Shown in pieces: positions 36,947 to 46,730 of a stretch of 64,000 nucleotides of DNA (position 1 is the stretch's first letter; each line of letters begins with the position of its first letter). Both the position numbers and the translations under genes were made by a program. The DNA lies in NCBI GenBank assembly GCA_041391485.1, contig JAWKNY010000008.1:1-64000 (forward strand). Direction: 5' to 3'. The stretch comes from JACKAF01 sp041391485. GTDB lineage: Bacteria; Bdellovibrionota; FAC87; UBA2466; JACKAF01. The notes beneath the pieces are model-generated. The model made no database searches. It was not told where the DNA came from and saw nothing but the letters and a program-made list of their open reading frames with translations.

Positions 36947-38207
36947 ATGCGGATGCAGAAGTTTCAAGCAGTTCAGTTTTTGAGAATTCAACTTGTAGGC
37001 ATGCTGATTGTGTTTGTCGGTGTGGCTCAAGCGAAAAATAAAGAAACCCACCAAGTCTGGTCAAAAGTAAAACAATTAGAATACCCGAGTTTGCCTGAAG
37101 ATGTAGGCACGAACGCCGAGGAATTAGCGCGTGGATTGCGTCCCGATTCCGCCATGGGTCGCCACTGGCCGCTTAACAATATCGGATTTTTTGAAGCCTT
37201 TACGCCGTTGGTTCAGCCTACCATCTCCCGCGTGAAATCGTGTTCCAAGGACATCGTAGTCGCGGTAGTGGATACCGGTATCGATTACACGCACCCGGAA
37301 TTAAAGCAGAACATCTGGGTGAATAAGGGCGAAGTAGGCTCCTGGACCCCTAAAGATTTGAAGAGCACGTCTTGCCGCGATAAGCGTTGCAACGGCATCG
37401 ATGATGACCACAACGGATTTGTGGACGATGCGACGGGCTGGGATTTTGTGCACAACGTACCTTTGCCGTTCGATACACGGCCACGGCACGCACATCGCCG
37501 GCATCATTGCCAGCGCGGCTGCAAACGGAGCGGGCGTTTCCGGCGTTTGCCCGAACGTTTCCATCATGGCGCTCAAGTATTACGACAATTCGGTGTTGGG
37601 TTACAACAACCTCCAAAACACCGTCAAAGCGATTGAGTACGCGATCCGTAACGGAGCGCAGATCATCAACTACAGTGGCGGCGGTTCCGATCCCGCTCCC
37701 ATTGAGGCGATGGCCGTTAAGAAAGCCGGTGAAAAGGGAATCCTCTTTGTTGCCGCCTCTGGTAACGATGGTCGCAACAACGACTGGATGCCGTACTACC
37801 CGGCCAGCTACGAACTCGACAACATCATTTCGGTGGCGTCGGTCGATCAGGCCAACAAGCTTCTGAGCTCCAGCAACTATGGCAAGAAAACGGTAGACAT
37901 GGCGGCTCCCGGGCTCGGTATCTTGAGCACCTTGCCTTCCAGCCGTTTCGGAACGATGTCCGGAACTTCTCAAGCCACCGCGTTTGTAACTGGAGCCGCG
38001 GCGCTTTTGGCGAGTCAGCAGCCTTCTCACTTTGACTATTTGAAAGTTCGCTCTTGGTTGTTGCGCAGCTCGGGTGACATCAGCGGCGGACGCACAAAGA
38101 AGTTTATGACAGCCGGTACCCTTCAGGTGGGCGAAGCTCTTCGTCTCCAAATGAAGGAAATGTACGGAATTTCCGCACCGGCAGTTGCCAAGATTCAAAA
38201 GAAGTAA
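36947..38207 (+). CDS. Subtilisin-like serine protease (S8), exported, one frame shift
   Basis: An exported subtilase of about 420 residues with signal-like start VQFLRIQLVGMLIVFVGVAQ. The catalytic triad is complete: Asp in DIVVAVVDTGIDYTHPEL, His in HGHGTHIAGIIASAA (after the shift) and Ser in FGTMSGTSQATAFVTGAAAL. The oxyanion-hole asparagine lies in LFVAASGNDGRNNDW. A calcium-type loop CNGIDDDHNGFVDDATGWDF sits before the histidine. One base is gained or lost near 37480, exactly before HGHGTH. The 279-base gap upstream shows no other gene. The role would be extracellular protein breakdown. Confidence 0.85.
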
Positions 38208-38208
38208 T

Positions 38209-38631
38209 CTAGAATTTCACGCCGGCTTTTTTAAGTAAGCCAAAGTAGCGAATGAGGGATCGGATGACGTCCTTGGTAGGGGCGTCGAGTCCGTTGAACT
38301 CCACGCCAAAGGCGCCCGTTTGTTTGGAATCCGTCCAACGAACCACTGAGAATTCTTCCACCGCTTCATCTTTCCACTCAGGGTGGGCGACCACCAAAAC
38401 CGAAAATGTATGGATTTGCTGGAAGCGAAAGGTGAGAGAGAGCCGTTGGCCGACCTCTACCGGTACGTGGCTCACCACGTAAGCACCCCCTTCCGAAATA
38501 TTGCGGATCTCTCCGGTGATGCTCAATCCGGGTTTTTCTGGGAAGTGGATCTCGACCGGTAGACAGACTGCGAGACGGTCTTCCTTACGGTTGCCCTCGG
38601 GGGCTAGGCGTTTGGTACTGAGTTGGCGCAT
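38209..38631 (-). CDS. PilZ-domain c-di-GMP receptor
   Basis: A 140-residue single-domain PilZ protein that binds cyclic di-GMP and changes a partner's activity. Both signature parts are present: the RxxxR arginines in GNRKEDRLAVCLPVEIHF and the (D/N)xSxxG motif in GEIRNISEGGAYVVSHVPVE. The rest of the barrel (LSLTFRFQQIHTFSVLVVAH, then VVRWTDSKQTGAFGVEFNGL) fits the fold. It should respond to the diguanylate cyclase at 46.7 kb or others, but is not linked to it. It converges with the subtilase and its start is 119 bases from the divergent CheY-like gene. Confidence 0.85.
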   Translation of the reverse strand: MRQLSTKRLAPEGNRKEDRLAVCLPVEIHFPEKPGLSITGEIRNISEGGAYVVSHVPVEVGQRLSLTFRFQQIHTFSVLVVAHPEWKDEAVEEFSVVRWTDSKQTGAFGVEFNGLDAPTKDVIRSLIRYFGLLKKAGVKF

Positions 38632-38750
38632 CGGTCTAGATACCTTATCGGCTCCCGCGGAGCGGGCATTAGGCCTCGCTAAAAAGGTAAATGCGGGGCG
38701 GCAAACTGCCGATAATCATGTAGGCGATTCTTTAGAGTAAGAGGTAAGGC

Positions 38751-39161
38751 ATGTTCCCTAGTGAAACCAAGATCTTAATCGTGGACGACCAAAAGGTGAT
38801 TCGGACCCTGGTCCGCAAACACCTAGGAGACTTGGGCTTTACCAACATCGTGGAAGCCGACGACGGGGCGACGGCCTGGCCGCTTTACATTGAGGCCCTG
38901 GCCGAGCGAAAGCCCTTCAATCTGGTGATTTCGGACATGAACATGCCTTTGATGGATGGGATCAGCTTCCTAATCAAAGTACGCAGCTACCACGCCAGTA
39001 AGGATACTCCCTTTATTCTTCTCACCGCGGAGAATGACAAAGACACCGTCGTAAAAGCCATGCAATGGAAGGTGAGTGCTTTTATCGTGAAGCCGTTCAC
39101 GCGTGAACTACTCGTCACGAAAATGACTCAGGTGCATGAAGGAAAACGGGCCGCGGCCTAA
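38751..39161 (+). CDS. CheY-like single-domain response regulator
   Basis: A 136-residue receiver domain with no output domain. The acidic pocket is Asp12-Asp13 (ILIVDDQKVIRTL), the phospho-acceptor is Asp62 in NLVISDMNMPLMDGISFL, the switch threonine is Thr92 in FILLTAENDKD, and Lys114 lies in AFIVKPFTREL. It is therefore phosphorylatable. CheY-type proteins carry signals to the flagellar motor or other targets. A divergent PilZ gene lies 119 bases away, and no histidine kinase is near. The end overlaps the convergent rsh stop by four bases. Confidence 0.85.
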   Translation: MFPSETKILIVDDQKVIRTLVRKHLGDLGFTNIVEADDGATAWPLYIEALAERKPFNLVISDMNMPLMDGISFLIKVRSYHASKDTPFILLTAENDKDTVVKAMQWKVSAFIVKPFTRELLVTKMTQVHEGKRAAA

Positions 39162-41367
39162 ACTTCCCGCTTCTGGACTCGGGTGGCGGAAATGACACCG
39201 TCAATGGCTTCGAGGCTGGAAAGAATACGCCTCAGATGGTTCACATCCGTAACTGAAATCGAGAACAAACAAACCGCCTTATTGTCTCTCGTGGTTCCAA
39301 TCTGGGCATGAGAGATATTGGCCTTTAGATCGCGTATTTCTCGGCTCATGTCCGCCAGAAGGCCAGGGCGATCTTCGCAGATGATGCGGATGCGGGCCTT
39401 GCGGACCGCCGTCTCCTGCAAGTCCCACTCAATCTCGACGAGTCGGTGCGGGTCACTCTCAAAAATCTTGGGGCATTTGCGGGTATGGACACTGATGCCT
39501 CGGCCGCGGGTGATGAACCCTACAATGGAATCCCCGGGAACAGGATTGCAACAGCGGGCAAACCGCACCAAGAGGTCTTCAATACCGCGTACCTTAATGG
39601 CGTGCTTATTGGTGCTTTTGCTGCGTGCTTTCTCAAAAATTTCTTCAATGGGGGAGAGGAATCCTTGTTTTTCCCTTTGGCGGGCTCTTCCTTGGGTGCA
39701 ATGCGAGAGACCACCTTTTTAGGGGAGATTTTTCCATACCCAATGGCGCTAAGCAGATCTTCGGGATTGCGGTAGGTGAACTGGCTGGCGACCTCTTCCA
39801 ACGTCCTGTTCTTGAGGAGCTCCTTGAGCTTCAGGCCTTCGCGCTTGAGGTGATTATCTAAAATCATCTCGCCCATAGAGAGCGAACGCTCGTGCTCTTG
39901 TGTCTTGATGTAGTTTCGGATTTTGCTCTTTGCGCGGGAGCTTTTAACGATTTTCAGCCAGTCTTTGTGCGGCCGCTGGTTCACCGAAGTGAGAATCTCT
40001 ACCGTATCTCCGCTCTTTAGTTTGTACTTGAGCGGGACCATGCGGTTGTTCACACGGGCCCCTATACAGTGGTTGCCCACGTCCGTATGAACGGCGTACG
40101 CAAAGTCCAAGGGGGTCGCTCCTTGCGGGAATTCTTTTACCTCACCCGCGGGAGTGAAGACGTAAACTTCTTCGGAAAAGAGGTCAATTTTGACAGTTTC
40201 AAGAAACTCGTTAGGATCGGAGAGGTTTTGGTTGGATTCGATAAGGCGGTTTAGCCACTCAAACTTTTCTTTGTCGGCCGTTCGGATGTCCCCTTCCTTA
40301 TACGCCCAGTGCGCCGCGATACCTCTCTCGGCGGTTTCGTGCATTTCCTTGGTTCGGATCTGGATTTCGACGTGCTCGCCGCCCGGACCGATTACTGTCG
40401 TGTGCAGGGATTGATAAAAATTCGCTTTGGGAATGGCTATGTAGTCTTTAAATCGCCCCGGAACGGGCGTCCAGATGGAATGGATAAGTCCCAAAGCCCC
40501 GTAACACTGCTCTACCGAATCCAAAATAATTCTAAATCCAGTGATATCGTAAAGCTGATCGAAGTTGAGATCGTTTTTTTGCATCTTTTTATGGATGCTA
40601 AAAAAGTGCTTCGGGCGGCCGGTCACCGACGCGTCCGTGTAGCCGTGTTCGCGCAGAGCGGATTCAATGAGCTGCTGGACGTCACTGATATACTTTTCGC
40701 GCTCTTTGCGGTTCTTCGCAATCTGGGCAACCAGCTTGTAATAAATCTCGGGGCGCGTGTAGCGAAGTCCAAGGTCTTCCAGTTCGCGCTTGAAATTAGA
40801 TAGCCCTAAGCGATTGGCAAGCGGGGCGTAAATATCCAAGGTCTCCTGGGCGATCTTAAGTTGTTTATTGGAGTTCAGGTGCTGGAGCGTGCGCATGTTG
40901 TGGAGACGATCGGCAAGTTTTACCAGGATCACACGCAGGTCTTTGGCCATCGCCATGACCATTTTACGGAAGTTCTCGGCCTGCTTTTCTTCCGTTGTTT
41001 GAAACGTAATCTTGCTGATTTTGGTCACACCGTCGACGAGGGTCGCGACCTGATCGCCAAACTCCGTCTTGATATCCGAAAGGGTGGCGGTAGTGTCTTC
41101 CACGGTATCGTGGAGGAGGCCCGTGACGATGGTAGCGGTGTCCATCTCCAGATCGGCGAGAATATGAGCGACCGCAATCGGATGCAAAATGTAGGGTTCA
41201 CCGCTAGAGCGCTTTTGTTCCTTGTGGACTTCAACGGCAAAGTGGAACGCTTTTTCTACAGTTTCGGCGGATACATTCGGGCACTTCTGCCGAATGGTGG
41301 TGAGCAAATCTTCTAGCCTAGGCAAAAGCGTAGGGAGATCTGCGTTTTCTGAAGGGCTTACTGGCAT
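39158..41367 (-). CDS. Bifunctional (p)ppGpp synthetase/hydrolase, one frame shift
   Basis: A long RelA/SpoT homologue (Rsh) that controls the stringent-response nucleotide. The N-terminal HD domain is intact for hydrolysis: YILHPIAVAHILADLEMDTA, GLLHDTVEDTTATLSDIKTE and LADRLHNMRTL. The synthetase domain holds DITGFRIILDSVEQCYGALG and FYQSLHTTVIGPGGEHVEIQ. The TGS domain shows VYVFTPAGEVKEFPQGATPL, followed by an RIS-type zinc region FARCCNPVPGDSIVGFITRG and an ACT domain CEDRPGLLADMSREIRDLKA. One shift lies near 39620-39650. The ATG at 41367 overlaps the end of gmk by ten bases, so translation is coupled. Confidence 0.9.
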
Positions 41368-41951
41368 TCTTTTAGGAAGATCCTCTTTAGTTCCTGATAA
41401 GCCCGATCGAGATCGTCGTTTGTTATCTGATAGTCGAAGCTCCGGCTCCATTCGACCTCATCATAGGCGTTTTGCAGGCGCGTTTCAATAGCTTCGGAGG
41501 AGTCAGAACTGCGATCCTTCAGCCGTTTGGCCAATTCCCCCATCGAGGGCGGGTGTATGAAGACTAAAAGAACCCTATTGGGATACAGTTTTCTAAGACT
41601 CTCGGCCCCTTGAATGTCGATATCAAAAAGAACATGTTTTCCAGCAGATAGCGCTTCATCGATATTCTTTTTTGGCGTTCCGTAGAGATTCTTGTGAACC
41701 CGAGCCCATTCGGCGAATTCGCCCTGGGCCCGCATGCCTTCGAATTGTGCTTCACTCAAAAATAAATAGTCGCTCCCGTTCACTTCTTTGGGGCGTTGGG
41801 GCCGAGTGGTGGCGGAAATGGAAAGGGTGATTTGCGGAAATTCCTGCAAAAGCATTTTGCAAAGCGTGGTTTTCCCGGCCCCACTAGGAGCGGAAATAAC
41901 GATGAGCCGGGGCTGCGCTTTTTTTGACTTGATGCCGTTTTGGGGCGCCAT
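41358..41951 (-). CDS. gmk: Guanylate kinase
   Basis: Phosphorylates GMP to GDP. The 197-residue protein has the P-loop LIVISAPSGAGKTTLCKMLL, the GMP-binding segment TLSISATTRPQRPKEVNGSD and YLFLSEAQFEGMRAQGEFAE, and the second nucleotide segment HVLFDIDIQGAESLRKLYPN. The gene sits between remA (7 bases upstream) and rsh (10-base overlap), placing guanine nucleotide supply beside (p)ppGpp synthesis, as in many bacteria. Confidence 0.93.
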   Translation of the reverse strand: MAPQNGIKSKKAQPRLIVISAPSGAGKTTLCKMLLQEFPQITLSISATTRPQRPKEVNGSDYLFLSEAQFEGMRAQGEFAEWARVHKNLYGTPKKNIDEALSAGKHVLFDIDIQGAESLRKLYPNRVLLVFIHPPSMGELAKRLKDRSSDSSEAIETRLQNAYDEVEWSRSFDYQITNDDLDRAYQELKRIFLKECQ

Positions 41952-41958
41952 AAGTCAC

Positions 41959-42303
41959 CTAGGAGATAAACTCACCCTGCGACATTTCCAAATGTGCCGG
42001 GTTGATACGCGGGGGTGGGTTTCCCCACAACCGCTCCTGTAAAGTTTGAGGGGCCAGAGCCGAGACGACCACGTGATTCGTGTCGGTGATCAAGATGGAT
42101 CGCATCTTTCTTCCGGAAGTTGCGTCCAGTAGTTGTTCGCGAGACGCCGCTTTTTCACGAAGCCGTTTCACCGGGAGCGAACCCGATTCCAAGATCGCAA
42201 TGATCCGTGCAGCAGCCACGAAGTTTCCGTAGCCCACATTGAGGGCGGGAACTTCAGGGGCCTGGCTCAAACGACAGAGTATCCTCTTATCATTATTCGA
42301 CAT
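41959..42303 (-). CDS. remA: RemA/DUF370-family regulator
   Basis: A 114-residue member of the DUF370 family, known best from Bacillus RemA, a DNA-binding activator of matrix and osmoprotection genes. The conserved core is ALNVGYGNFVAAARIIAILE, PVKRLREKAASREQLLDATS and GRKMRSILITDTNHVVVSAL, followed by a 35-residue tail. The N-terminal segment MSNNDKRILCRLSQAPEVPA is longer than in Bacillus. The start overlaps the yicC stop by several bases. The yicC-remA-gmk order is shared by Firmicutes and some Gram-negative groups, so the role may be conserved, but it is unproven outside Firmicutes. Confidence 0.8.
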   Translation of the reverse strand: MSNNDKRILCRLSQAPEVPALNVGYGNFVAAARIIAILESGSLPVKRLREKAASREQLLDATSGRKMRSILITDTNHVVVSALAPQTLQERLWGNPPPRINPAHLEMSQGEFIS

Positions 42304-43180
42304 TTTGAACCTGCTGCCTTAGTTTTTCGATTTCACTTTTGCCGCGTAACGCAAGGCGAGTGATTTCTACGGCCGCCGCTTTGGAGGCTCAATGTGTTGA
42401 ATTCCCGGTGGAATTCCTGCGTCAAAAAATCCAGGCGTCGTCCTAAGGAGCCGGCCTCGGCGATCAAGGCCCCGAAGGCTTTCTCGTGGGTCCGCAAACG
42501 ATCCAGCTCTTCGGTAAAATCGCTCTTCTCCGCGTAGAGGGCTATCTCCTGCTCCAGACGCGCCGTATCAATCTGAACATTCAGCTGCCAGCGCTCCAGA
42601 CGTTTGGTGAGCTTTTCCGCAATTTGCTTCGGCTGCAGCGGGGCCACTTTCTCGAGGTCCGTGATAATGGACGAAAGCGTTTTGAGACCGCCCAAGAGAA
42701 TCTCGGAAAGCTTTTTGCCTTCCGAAGCGCGCATGTCGGCAACCCCGTCGAGGGCTTTCCTAAAAACCTGCTCTACACCCACAAAAGCTTCTTCCAAATC
42801 TTCCGTTTCCTCTACAGCGACAACGATCCGGTGCGAATTTGCGAAGAGATCGAGGGAGGGGGCTCGGTCTTGAACTCTTTTTGCAGCCAATCCAGAGCAA
42901 ACTTGAAACTTTTTGCCGCCTCCTGATCCACTACGAAGCGGGTACTCATCACCGATCCGGAGCCCGAGGCGATGGGCTTGTGGCGAATCGAGATCTCAAA
43001 AGCGCCACGTTCAAAACGATCACGCAGGATTTCGGTCAACCGCAGTTCAAACGGAGAAAGAAACGGTGGGATACGAAAACGGGTGTCCAAAAAACGGTGG
43101 TTCACCGATTTGACTTCCACCGTAACCTGACTGGAACCTATCTGGGCCTCCGCGCGGCCAAAGCCAGTCATTGAGTTCAT
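42293..43180 (-). CDS. yicC: YicC-family endoribonuclease, frame broken
   Basis: YicC-type proteins are RNases that cut certain small RNAs and mRNAs. The N-terminus MNSMTGFGRAEAQIGSSQVT with VEVKSVNHRFLDTRFRIPPF is diagnostic, and FERGAFEISIRHKP follows. The C-terminal part resumes in another frame as LRTHEKAFGALIAEAGSLGR, LDFLTQEFHREFNTL and, after a second shift, SKAAAVEITRLALRGKSEIE, ending VQNVE at 42293. These match the family's DF..QE..RE.NT..SK. motif. About two shifts are needed. The ATG overlaps the miaA stop (ATGA). Confidence 0.87.
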
Positions 43181-44115
43181 CCTGCCTCCTCATCGAGTAC
43201 ATACTTTAGATTGCTAAATTCGAGCCGCATCCGAGCGGTATCGCCTGGCGCGACGAATCTTATTTCTGGATCCGAGCGAATCCAAGTTATTTGTCGCTTA
43301 GCGAGTTGTCGTGTTTTTCAATGATGGCGTTGCAAAGCGCCTTTTTTGTCATTGGAGCCGCTCTTTACGTGTTCTACCGCTTCCGCATAACCCACACTTC
43401 CCAATGCACGAGCCTTGGGGAAGCGTTTCAAAAAGGTCTTGAGTCTCGTTTACTAGCCCGCCGTCCACCATTTTGAGAGTGCGCGCCGCCGCCCGATCCA
43501 CCAGGCGGTGGCGAGGCAGGGCGAGCGCGTACTTCATCCACAGGCGATCCTTTTGCGCTTCGCTTATCAGCTCAGGTTGGAGCTGACTGGGAAGTCCCCA
43601 GGTGTTTCCAAAGCGACAAGGCGCGGACCAGACGGTAGCGGTCTTTGGGGTGGATTTTGCGCGGCCTGAGGGTCTACGGCCTTCAAATCGGCGTGCATTT
43701 TATCGGTGAGCCACTCCTCCCCGTCGAGATAGGCGTTTTCAACGGCATCCACTATTTCAGGTGGCACTTTGTCGCCGGGGTACATGCCGTTTTGAAGAGC
43801 GCGCAGATAAAAGTAGGTGCCCCCGACCACAATGGGAATTTTCCCCTTGGCGTGAATGGCCGAGAGGGCGGCATCGGCTTGCTTCACAAAATCGAAGGCT
43901 GAGAATTCGTCCTCTGGGTCCATGATATCCAGCAAGTGGTGAGCAATACGCTTTCTGTCCTCCGCCGACGGCTTGGCCGCACCCAATTCAAAATGGCGGT
44001 AGACCGTCACGCTATCGAGGCAGACGATTTCCCCGCCAATGGACTCCGCTATCTCCAGAGCGAGTTCGGATTTCCCCGAGGCGGTAGGGCCGAGGATAGC
44101 GAGACAAATATTCAT
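43177..44115 (-). CDS. miaA: tRNA dimethylallyltransferase, frame broken
   Basis: Adds an isopentenyl group to A37 of tRNAs reading UNN codons. The N-terminus has the P-loop ICLAILGPTASGKSELALEI with the family's SVTVYRHFELGAAKPSAEDR and HHLLDIMDPEDEFSAFDFVK. IPIVVGGTYFYLRALQNGMY follows. The C-terminal part returns across shifts as RAAARTLKMVDGGLVNETQD and TRQLAKRQITWIRSDPEIRF. At least four shifts are present. The stop overlaps the yicC ATG, and mutL ends 25 bases upstream of its start, the common mutL-miaA order. Two UNN-reading tRNAs (Ser-CGA, Leu-CAA) occur in this window. Confidence 0.88.
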
Positions 44116-44140
44116 TTTTGCCCTCTCAAATTGTGGTCTT

Positions 44141-45745
44141 TCATGGCGTAGGCCTTCCAAAATGTTGCGCAATAGTCTCAGAGTTGAGCTCAAAAACCAA
44201 GGCGTGTCCGTCCTGCGACTGCTTTGGCAATTTCTGTGGATCCCCCACAAGCGCCGCTGCCTCTGAAAGGGAGAGGGGGGCCGGTGGAACCGCGAGGGCT
44301 ATGAGCTGTAACCACATCTCTGGTACGTCCTGGTCGGCGGCTTTGACGAAGATTTTCTGACCGGTGCTTTTTGCCTGCTCGTCCGACAGAATACTGGGGC
44401 AGTGTCTAATACAGAGATCGGCGTTCCCGTAGCGTTCCATTTCAAAACCGCAGCGCGAAAGGGTGGAGAGCTTTGACTCCAACGCCGAGAACAGTGTTTC
44501 ATTGGCTTGCACGGGCAAAATCAGGGGGCCACACGGGCGCTGGTCCACACCGCCTAGGGCAAACTGTTCCTTGAGCCGACGAAACGTCCTTTCTCGCTGC
44601 AGCAAAACGCTATCGACCAAAAGCAGAGAACCGGCCTTTTCCACCAATAAGTAGCCCGATTGCATCTGGCCCACGACCGCACCGTCTGGTGACGCTATTT
44701 TCAGGTTAACGGGCGCGCGAAGGTCCACCCCTTGCTTCGTGGTGGTGGGCGGCGGCGGTGCCGGCAACGCCTTTCGCAGAGTGGATCGCACCCACGGAAA
44801 AAGTTTCTCTTGCTGCCAAAACCGAATTTCCCATTTTTGCGGGTGCACGTTCACATCCAACCATTCGTGCCGGATATCCAAGAAGAGCACCCCGGCGGAG
44901 GGGGCATTCGGATCGGGGAAGAGGCCCTTGATGAGTCCGTACAAGTTTCTGTTTCGAACTGGCCGGCGGTTTACAAACAAGTACCACTCGTTCTTACCGG
45001 GGTTTTCACGCGGGTCCCAAACAAGGGCACAAAGCTTGATGCCATCGGCTTCGTCCACGACCTCAAGGGGCTTCCAGTTCCAGCGTGTGGCCTCGCGTAC
45101 GCGCTCCCGGCGAGAAGTCGGGACGAATTCAAACAAGCGCCTTCCCTGGTGGCTGAGAGAAAAACGCACCTCTGGATTTCCCATCGCTATTTCTTTGAGG
45201 AGTCGGGTGCAGTGCGAGAGTTCCGTTCCCGCTGAACGCAGAAACTTGCGACGGGCTGGGATCTTTTGAAAGAGATCCCGAACGGCAAACCGTGTGCCTT
45301 CTGCGGCGGCACACGGCTCTGGCGACGGGGCGCGTTCGCCAAAGTGCACAGGGATGCGGAATCCGCTGGACTGCCCGTGCAAGCGACTCTGGATTTCTAG
45401 ATCCGATACCGAGGCAATACTGGAAACGGCTTCGCCTCGAAAACCAAAGGTATGAATAGCGGCAAGATCGGTGAGCGATTGGATCTTACTCGTGGCGTGT
45501 TGCTCCACGCATAGAAGGAGATCGGCGGGTGCCATTCCGCTGCCGTTGTCCGCAACGACGATTTCGTCCAGACCGCCGCCCTGAAGCTCCACGTGGATGG
45601 AAGTCGCTCCGGCATCTAGCGCGTTTTCGACGAGCTCTTTCACCACGCTGGCGGGACGTTCGACGACTTCTCCGGCGGCGATTTGGTCCACGAGAACCGA
45701 GCTGAGCTTTTGAATGGTGGGCGGGAGTTCTTGAGCGCTAGGCAT
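44141..45745 (-). CDS. mutL: DNA mismatch repair protein MutL
   Basis: Couples mismatch recognition by MutS to strand removal. The intact N-terminal GHKL ATPase has VERPASVVKELVENALDAGA, VVADNGSGMAPADLLLCVEQ, HATSKIQSLTDL and FGFRGEAVSSIASVSDLEIQ, and LFVNRRPVRNRNL of the transducer domain. A Pro-rich linker (LPAPPPPTTTKQG) leads to a C-terminal dimerisation domain. In the place of the DQHAxxE endonuclease motif it reads VDSVLLQRERTFRRLKEQF, so it probably lacks nicking activity, like E. coli MutL. At 534 residues it is on the short side. The ATG at 45745 is favoured over the TTG four codons earlier. MutS is not in the window. Confidence 0.92.
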   Translation of the reverse strand: MPSAQELPPTIQKLSSVLVDQIAAGEVVERPASVVKELVENALDAGATSIHVELQGGGLDEIVVADNGSGMAPADLLLCVEQHATSKIQSLTDLAAIHTFGFRGEAVSSIASVSDLEIQSRLHGQSSGFRIPVHFGERAPSPEPCAAAEGTRFAVRDLFQKIPARRKFLRSAGTELSHCTRLLKEIAMGNPEVRFSLSHQGRRLFEFVPTSRRERVREATRWNWKPLEVVDEADGIKLCALVWDPRENPGKNEWYLFVNRRPVRNRNLYGLIKGLFPDPNAPSAGVLFLDIRHEWLDVNVHPQKWEIRFWQQEKLFPWVRSTLRKALPAPPPPTTTKQGVDLRAPVNLKIASPDGAVVGQMQSGYLLVEKAGSLLLVDSVLLQRERTFRRLKEQFALGGVDQRPCGPLILPVQANETLFSALESKLSTLSRCGFEMERYGNADLCIRHCPSILSDEQAKSTGQKIFVKAADQDVPEMWLQLIALAVPPAPLSLSEAAALVGDPQKLPKQSQDGHALVFELNSETIAQHFGRPTP

Positions 45746-45824
45746 GTTCGCAATCAAAAACAGAGACGATAGCGAGAGATCCGAAGGGCCGTCAAATGCG
45801 GAGGCTCACTAATAGAAGGCCTTA

Positions 45825-45915
45825 AAAAAGAAAGGGCCGGACCCCCGAAGATCCGACCCTTAAACTTCCTGCCTGATTCCCACCGGGCGGCGGCAAACCA
45901 GGTTCCCCATTATTT
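45825..45915 (-). ncRNA. Candidate small RNA with intrinsic terminator
   Basis: On the minus strand a hairpin made of CCTGGTT (45896-45902) and AATCAGG (45872-45878) is followed by a second, formed by 45852-45861 and 45832-45841 (AAGGG/CCCTT and TCCG/CGGA), then TTTCTTTTTT. That is a good intrinsic terminator more than 75 bases upstream of mutL and far from any upstream minus-strand gene end (46219). It could terminate the lipoprotein transcript or end a short independent RNA. The plus strand could also terminate here (ATTATTTTTT after 45902). Confidence 0.4.
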
Positions 45916-46218
45916 TTTCCCTGAAAAAAACTCTAAACGAATTGGGCAGCGACTCTCTCTCGGTTTGTTGTGTCTTAGGCGTGGTAGCGTGCTTTCTCTA
46001 AGCAAGAGGCGGGCCAAAGTGAAGACTTTCAGAATACACTAAACAATTCAGCTGCTTACGCGATTTTGCAGAAAGTCCCCTATGCGTCACGGGTGTCTAA
46101 GAGTTCGACAGTTCTACGGAGGTGACAGAAAGCGGAGGGCTAAGGCATCGAAAAGACTTCAAAAAACGCGGCTGTCTAAGCTTTATACAGCAGTGTCTAA
46201 GCCCTAGACGTTTTGGGG
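45916..46218. other. Gene-free spacer with repeated TGTCTAAG octamers
   Basis: No credible gene. The octamer TGTCTAAG occurs at 46094-46101, 46173-46180 and 46194-46201, all on the plus strand, with the near copy TGTCTTAGG at 45971-45979. The spacer lies downstream of the low-complexity lipoprotein gene on the minus strand and upstream of mutL. The repeats could be binding sites or remnants of a repeat unit. Confidence 0.35.
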
Positions 46219-46730
46219 CTAATGGGTCTTTTGACCGCGTACTCCCCGAGGTTGGGGGGGAGTGGGTTTGGTGGAGGGGAGGCCAGGCAGTGCGGCTGGC
46301 CCGCCACTGGAGGGGTCTGCGCTGCTACCAGAAGTCTGAAGGTTGGGGTTTGCGTTGGGGGTGGTGGGCGGAAGTTGCCCAAAGTTCGGCGGCTGGGTCC
46401 CGGTTTGCGTCCCCGTTTGGGTTCCACTCGTGGCGCCTCTTACGTCGGTGGGCGGAGTTTGGCTGAGTCCGTCGCGTTGCCGTTCGCGTTCGGCTGCCGT
46501 TCGCTCTTCGCCCTCGTTTAATTGATTCCCATTGTTATTCTTGGCGTCGGCCTGCAAGTCGTCGTTGGCGCCTTTATTGGACGGCTTCCCCTTTTGGGCT
46601 GTGCCGGTGGCTTGTTGCCTCCAGGTTTGGGTCCTGGGCTGCCGCCTTTGGGCTTTTTGTCCGGGCAGCCGGTAAGTACCAGAGCCATCCCGAGCAACAG
46701 CAGCAGAGTTTTGAGGGGTGGAGTAGGCAT
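46219..46730 (-). CDS. Low-complexity lipoprotein coupled to the diguanylate cyclase, one frame shift
   Basis: A predicted lipoprotein: signal MPTPPLKTLLLLLGMALVLTGC with the acylated cysteine at 22. The mature part is disordered: a Lys/Gly/Pro-rich stretch (PDKKPKGGSPGPKPGGNKPP), after one frame change a polar region NDDLQADAKNNNGNQLNEGE, and a Thr/Gln/Pro-rich end with a GTQTGTQTGTQ repeat. Its ATG overlaps the cyclase stop in TAATG, so it is translated from the same message. Translational coupling suggests a shared job in the envelope, but no family is recognised. The shift is near 46590. Confidence 0.55.

Noticed and set aside
37470..37490. Reading the break in the subtilase as programmed frameshifting.
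   Set aside because: There is no slippery heptamer or stimulatory pairing; a single missing or extra base before HGHGTH explains it.
45960..46210. A tmRNA or RNase P gene in the spacer upstream of mutL.
   Set aside because: No CCA end, tag reading frame, or conserved RNase P core was found.
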